Assembly (NCBI RefSeq): GCF_964340395.1
Contig: NC_135550.1
Span: 26,298,176 to 26,362,175 of the forward strand
Direction: 5' to 3'
DNA length: 64,000 nucleotides
From: Glandiceps talaboti
Lineage: Eukaryota > Hemichordata > Enteropneusta > Spengelidae
Numbering within the stretch: the first letter of the stretch is position 1; the number at the start of each line of letters is the position of its first letter. Below, one piece after another: positions 58,596 through 64,000 of the stretch. A model generated the notes under the pieces. The model worked only from the letters and a program-made list of their open reading frames with translations, ran no database searches and had not been told where the DNA came from. The position numbers and the translations under genes were made by a program.

Positions 58596-59988
58596 GATAT
58601 GGCAACATTAAAGTGAACACCATTAAGTTTCCTTATGTTTATATCAATTTATTGAGGTATAAAAGGCTTTGTAAGATTCATAGTATAACAGAAAGTTGCA
58701 TATTAAATACATAATATATATATATACATATTATTATCAAAATACAGGACAGAAAAGTGATATCACCAATTTGATTTGAAATTTATGATTGATCAATGAT
58801 TATTGCCCGACATGTACGGAATATCTGGGTCAGATATCCTCACTACAAAAGTTGTTGCTAAGGCCTCACTGTCAACATCAAGTTCAGTCAAAGTACAATG
58901 AAATCTACCAATCATAGCAATCAGGGATGTAACTTACAATACAGTTATATCGTGTTCTCCTTTACATTATACTACTACACAATAAACACTTTGATTTGTC
59001 ACAATAGCTTTGTTCAACTCTATGGTCAATGTGATGTTGACTCTAAATCATTGTCTATCATTTACAATGTCACAAACAATATAGTATTCATTTTGTGCCT
59101 CCCTGAGTTGGGACTCGTCTTTTCAATTCTTTCAAGATTTCATAATTTGTCATTTTCAATTTGACACCATTATTCATAAAAAAAATTGGTAATATTGATG
59201 ACATCATTATCTGATTAGGTAGATATATCTCAAACCTAATGGTACCTTTCATGGTCATTAGTATCTCACTCTCTTGATTGGCCGTATTCACACACATTTG
59301 TACCTTGTCATCACCGTCTATCTAAGTCTAAAGAGTAAATGAAGCCCTCATGGATGGATGGAAGACCTGAACTATTTATACACCAGTCTATTCTAGTCAA
59401 TCTGTACAAAATATATATTGTCATCAACACCCCCTTCCCAATTATCATTCACCTACAAGTCCTAACCATCACCCCCCCCCCCATCACTCATCTATAAAAC
59501 ATTACAAGTAATAAAATATGTTTCATAAATATTCATAAAATGATTGACATTCAAATAGATCATATCACTTAAGAATTCATATATATTAAAAGTTTGTCAC
59601 AATTTTACAAATGATTAAATACGGCACACAATTATGCTGACATGATGATCACTCTTCTTTCCTGTCTTCATAATATGAATCATAAAATCACACGATATTG
59701 ATTGCTAGGAACTAACATTCCTCTTTTCTTGTTGGCATTTTCCAATTTAAATTTCAGTAAAAAAAATGATTCTTCAATAAAATACACAGATATATTGTTT
59801 GTTGTAATGCCTGACATTCATTTATACAAACTCTATACATTAAAGCTTTGATATATGTATTGCTTTCATCAACATTGGAATCAAATGACTTCGTGTCAGT
59901 CAGCTAGTGCGTAGTGCTGTCAAGGTGTATAAAACAGTGCATTTGGACGGGAACAATAAGCTATGTACTGATGTATTACATCCCGTCA

Positions 59989-60105
59989 TGCACCACAGAG
60001 TTCATTCCACAGTGAATCACTACCACAGATAATACATTGCACTGAGCGGGAACATTGATAGATCTTTCTGCACAGTGGAATGATCCCAATGGTGCATGAT
60101 AGAAC
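59989..60105. repeat. Imperfect inverted repeat, possible 3' UTR hairpin
   Basis: CATGCACCACAGAGTTCATT and then CCACAGTG on the left pair imperfectly with CACAGTGGAATGATCCCAAT and then GGTGCATG on the right. The arms are about 28 bases with a spacer of about 55. It would lie in the 3' UTR of the minus-strand coiled-coil gene. Confidence 0.4.
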
Positions 60106-60628
60106 TCTCTACGGATATTAAGGCACTTTATCTATTCCTATTACATCTGTCAGCCTGCTGACTTTACAATTTTGGTGTAACTCCTCATTGTTGTTGTATC
60201 AAACACTAACAAATATCACTGTACATCAAGGTGAATATTTGACAATTCTCACACCAATGAAAGTATACTATATTATTAAATTTCAGGATTGTCTACAGCA
60301 AGGTACTCAGCCACCTAAACCATATATGTGAAGACTATTTCTACTAATAACATGTGAAACTGATTTACAATTAACGAAATGAAATTATATGGTACTTTTG
60401 TAATAACACACTATTAAAGTTTTTTATCAGCTGGCTAGAATACTGCCCTCTCCAGTGCAACAAGGAAGGAAGACTTTCTTCTGAGCTTTGGTGTACTGCC
60501 CTTTAGTGTCATGAAGAAGACTTCCTCACTGTTCAAGTCAGAGCTTTGTTTTACTGCCCTCTACAGTGTCATAAAGAAGCCTTTTGTTTTAGTATGCTAT
60601 CGCGGTCAAGGTCTCTTCTTACTACCAT

Positions 60629-63601
60629 CTACAGTGCTGCAGGGCAGACTTTCCTCAGTACTCTGGTCAGGGCTTTATTTTTATCAGCTAATTGGTACAC
60701 AGCTCTCTCAGCTGTCTTCTCTCTTTCCTCTGTCTCTGCCAGGGCTTTCATTAACTCAGCATTTTCTATGTATAGTTCCTTTAACAGCATATCACGCTTG
60801 GCAGACTTGTTGTACTATGAATGAAATGATACAGTTGTTATTGAATTTAGTAATGCTGTGAACAGACAACGTAATGATATCTGTAATCAATATATGCATT
60901 TCACAGAAACTGCAATGATGAACAAATTTATTATCTTTAATGATCTCAGAACTTATTTAATCTTCTGTAGAAATTATCTAACCAAAAATTATTCACACAA
61001 AATATCTTCTTTTTTCTGGTAATTTTTTGGCAAATGTCAACATGTGTTTGTCTGCAATCATAAACATAATGTTTTAGTGATATACTGATACTAAATGTCT
61101 GGTTCAAATATACCAGTGTTTAGCATGAATGTTCTGCATGTACATTTTCCCACCAAAATTTTAAATAAAATTATAATTTTCTGCAACTTTTTGGCACATC
61201 ACTGGAACTAATATAACTAATTATTATCCTTAAATTGCTGTCAAATTTTTGGTCAAAAACTGATTACATTAAATAAAGACTTATCAGAAAATTGAATTGT
61301 CCATATTTTATATATCAATGTAATGATGCTTATGAAGGGATTACCATATCTTTTTCTATGACTGATAACATTATAATGAACACAAACTATGAAAATTACA
61401 TACCTGTTCTTTCAATCGGATGACATTATCATCTAAAAGCCCCCTAGCTGTCCGGTGTTTCTTATCCAGCTCAGCTCTCTCTTCCTTCAAGCTCTTCATC
61501 TTTGCATCATATTGAACTTTGACACGATTCAGCACTCCATTGATGTCCTCCTCTTTCTCTGAGATGGTTTTCTCCAGTTCTCTCAGTCGACTTTCTCTCT
61601 CACTTAACTTGCTATTCAAGGTCAACAGTTCTTTTTCAGTAATTTCACTCTTCTGTTCTCGAAGTCTCTGTATTTCCCTCATATGTTGAGACTGTGCTAA
61701 GGAAACTGCTGTTCTGGTTTCAAGCAACTAATAAAAGAACAAAAATCAGACATCTAAAACATAATATCTTAACAAACCTTTGTTGAAGACACAGTTCCAT
61801 CTTTAACACTTTTTTTAGTTTTGTCAGATTGGTTGAAATCTAAGAAGATACTGTCCTAACATATTACATTGTATAGTATATCTAACAGACCCCTTCAATG
61901 ATATATGCACCAAGTTCAACGTACAGTAATTACATGTGACACTAAAAAAAAAGAAAGAATGTAAGCATACAACATCCTGTACTGGTCATTTAAATATTGC
62001 AACTGTTTTTCATTTCACTTCCACAAACTCTGAATAGTTGCTCAGTAAATATTAAATTTTGACATTGAGAGTCTAACTTTAACTCAAGACGAATAGAAAG
62101 TACACCCTGCATATACACAACACACACCTTCTAAGTGTAATATACACAGTGTTGAAGTGTCTATGATATTGTAGAAGTAGCTTGAAATTCTCTCTAACAG
62201 GACAAAATCAAGAAATACATTCAAAAGTGAAAAGTCAACACTGATAATAATATGTTTGAGAAATGTCTATGTGGTATAGTTCTTGAGATACTGTACAAAA
62301 TGTGGATATTTACAAACTCCACAGCCAGCAATGTCTAAACTACATCATGACTTCACATATCACCAATCTTAAACCCTACACCAAAGGGTCTATGGACCAA
62401 TCTATAACATTCAACTAACCTTCTGATTGACACTTTTCAAATCTCTTTTAAGAGCTGCCCTTTCCTCTTCTAACATCTCTACCTTGGCCTGAAACATAAA
62501 ATGAAATGTAAAAATTAGAAAACAATTTCTTTGCAATAATTTATCCTTCCCATGCTTTATTTGCTTACTGCTAACTAGTGGAGCATTTGAGTGCCTATAT
62601 GCCAGCAGTAAGCAAGTACAGTTAGTTTTCAGCATTTGCCAAACTATACCCATCACCACTGATACAACTAGCTAACTTTTTCCCCAAGAGAGAGCAGAGC
62701 GCTGATCACCTTTTCAAACTCACACTTTCTTTGACCTTTGACCTTTTTAAAACATGCTAATCCTATCCTAAAGGGAAGATAAAACCTTTCCCAGGAATAG
62801 CGTTCAAAAGTTTTTAAGCTTATACATTGCAAGTAAGCAAGCCATCAACTGAAAATGTGAAAAATGAATCACCAAGAGTAAACAAATTTGAGTTGAAAGT
62901 ATACAGTATTAGCCAACCTCTGTGAGTGCTTTGGTAGTTGTATGAACAGACTCTGCAACCAGTGACTGTATCAAGTCCTTATCAGTTTGTACAGTTTTAT
63001 CTACACCCTCTATCAAGTCTTTATCAGTTTGCACTATTTCATTCACACTCTTTATCAAGTCTCTAGTAGTTTGAACACATTCATTGACTGTTTTGTACTC
63101 AGTTTGTGTTGTCACTGCCTTCTTGATCACACTTTGTTCTAACTGTATAGTCTGAGTTGCGATAACACGTGTTTTGATGACATCATCAACAGCCTGCACA
63201 CTTTTGTTCTGAGATGTTACAGTAGCTTGGACAGCTTGGTTTGCAATCTTTTCTTCTTTTTTCATCAACCAATGAAACCATCCCTTTCCTTCAGCTTCTG
63301 GAAACTGTACACCTTTTGAATAAGTGTCTTTGCTGTATATTTGAGTTGATTTAGTCTTGCTTTCTGGCCTCACACCTTCCATCAAAGTTTGCTGTGCACG
63401 AGATTGTACATTTCTCTCTGTTTGTGTGCTGTTATTTCTTCTCTCCTCTGCAGTTTGAGTGATTTTTGTTGTCATGCTAGCAGTTGCCTGAACACCTTTA
63501 CCAATTCCTTCAGGCTGAGAACGAGTCTTCAGTTTCTGTTCCAAAGCTCGTACTTTTAATTCTAACAAACTTTTTTGGCTTTCCAGTTCTTCATAGGCAG
63601 C
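60629..63601 (-). CDS. Coiled-coil protein with TQT/VQT motif ladder, last four exons (5' part outside window)
   Basis: Exons on the minus strand: 63601-62918, 62488-62420, 61727-61404, 60814-60629 (stop TAG). All junctions are phase 0 and GT-AG; 420 residues are visible and the exon at 63601 starts with an acceptor, so the protein is longer. Order: a short coil (about 1-30), a low-complexity linker (35-228) with TQT at 48, 59, 149, 165 and VQT at 176, 190, 204, then heptad-rich coils (AKVEMLEEERAALKRDLKSV; LRELEKTISEKEEDINGVLN; KSLKEERAELDKKH), and a tail LLKELYIENAELMKALAETE ending LRKVCPAAL. KITQT fits the KxTQT dynein light chain LC8 motif. A cytoskeletal or centrosomal scaffold is likely. 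The tail vaguely recalls ninein-type proteins, from memory only, so no name is assigned. Convergent with Ena/VASP. Confidence 0.85.
62918..63181 (-). repeat. 14-residue (42-bp) coding repeats carrying VQTDKD motifs
   Basis: Within the large exon, residues about 172-213 form three tandem 14-residue units, VNECVQTTRDLIKS, VNEIVQTDKDLIEG and VDKTVQTDKDLIQS, followed by a degenerate fourth (LVAESVHTTTKALTE). Each unit presents one VQT motif at the same register, so candidate light-chain sites are evenly spaced. Confidence 0.85.
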
Positions 63602-64000
63602 CTTAGAGAAATGAGTGTATAGATTATGCAACGGTTGTTAGTACAGAATAGAATGGGAAAACATTTAGTTATGTATGAACATATGGAAGATAAAGGAAAG
63701 GAAAGGAGGATATTAACTACAGACAGGCATTGCAAAGGTATATTGTGTTTAATACATTATTACACAGGCAGCATAACAGATTTCTTAGTGATTTTATTTT
63801 ATTGGTGTTGGGGTAATTATTAATACTGGCTTTTTTACTAGTTTTTGGGGTCTACTTGGTTGGGTTAGGTGGGTGATATTAACAGCTAGCTACAAAGTGG
63901 TGGCATTTAATGAATAATAAATGGTTTTGTTGGATTTTATCTCAAAATCAAAATTCAAACTTTGTTGTGTTTTATATAGGATTCATTTTAAACTACCCAC

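Larger units (their letters stand above)
52630..60628. other. Convergent 3' flanks of Ena/VASP (plus) and the coiled-coil gene (minus)
   Basis: No recognised coding exon in 8 kb. Plus-strand AATAAA signals for Ena/VASP lie at 57430, 57650 and 58451, so its 3' UTR may be several kb long. Minus-strand TTTATT near 58646 could serve the other gene. Tandem arrays occupy 54363-54480, 55033-55215 and 55919-56270. Confidence 0.4.

Noticed and set aside
60511-60861. Plus-strand frames of 116 and 92 codons
   Set aside because: They run antisense to the last exon of the minus-strand coiled-coil gene, which has splice sites and heptads.

Overview
This window is AT-rich animal (metazoan) DNA. Its genes carry GT-AG introns, introns run from about 0.1 to 19 kb, and the DNA between exons is full of tandem minisatellites, microsatellites, a tRNA-derived SINE and short palindromic DNA-transposon remnants. 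The proteins are clearly bilaterian, and the intron sizes, SINE type and frequent 'tacatgta'-like words suggest a marine invertebrate such as a hemichordate, lancelet or lophotrochozoan. The species cannot be fixed from the sequence alone.

Four protein-coding genes can be modelled with splice phases that close exactly. (1) Minus strand, 10841 down to 3065: a complete eight-exon PP1 catalytic subunit, PPP1CB type. (2) Minus strand, 17161 down to 14588: a complete three-exon SRP9, the Alu-domain subunit of the signal recognition particle. (3) Plus strand, 17706 to 52629: a complete eleven-exon Ena/VASP actin regulator (465 residues; EVH1, proline-rich core, EVH2). SRP9 and Ena/VASP are divergent neighbours with start codons about 0.5 kb apart. 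(4) Minus strand, 63601 down to 60629: the last four exons of a long coiled-coil protein whose 5' part lies beyond the right edge. One of its exons encodes a ladder of TQT/VQT motifs that look like dynein light chain LC8 docking sites. Genes 3 and 4 converge tail to tail, with about 8 kb between their stop codons.

The most interesting material sits inside the Ena/VASP gene. Two more ATG-bearing exons in its 19-kb first intron (28243 and 32878) end in GT donors with the same phase as the standard exon 1, so the gene may have three promoters and three N-termini. A fourth candidate first exon at 40912 has the phase needed to enter exon 4 and would give a form without EVH1. A 69-bp repeat exon at 51151 joins exon 9 in frame and would end the protein before its tetramerisation coil. 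An antisense two-exon gene of unknown family may be nested in intron 1 (30625 down to 29863).

Non-genic layout: 1-3064 is the PP1 3' side, with a 36-bp minisatellite. 10866-14410 is intergenic, with one GC-richer patch and no recognised gene. The Ena/VASP introns hold a 216-bp foldback element with a 9-bp target duplication, a SINE inserted inside a 61-bp minisatellite, and other tandem arrays. 52630-60628 is the 3' side of Ena/VASP and of the coiled-coil gene, again with tandem arrays. Exon coordinates were read by eye and checked only by codon and phase arithmetic.
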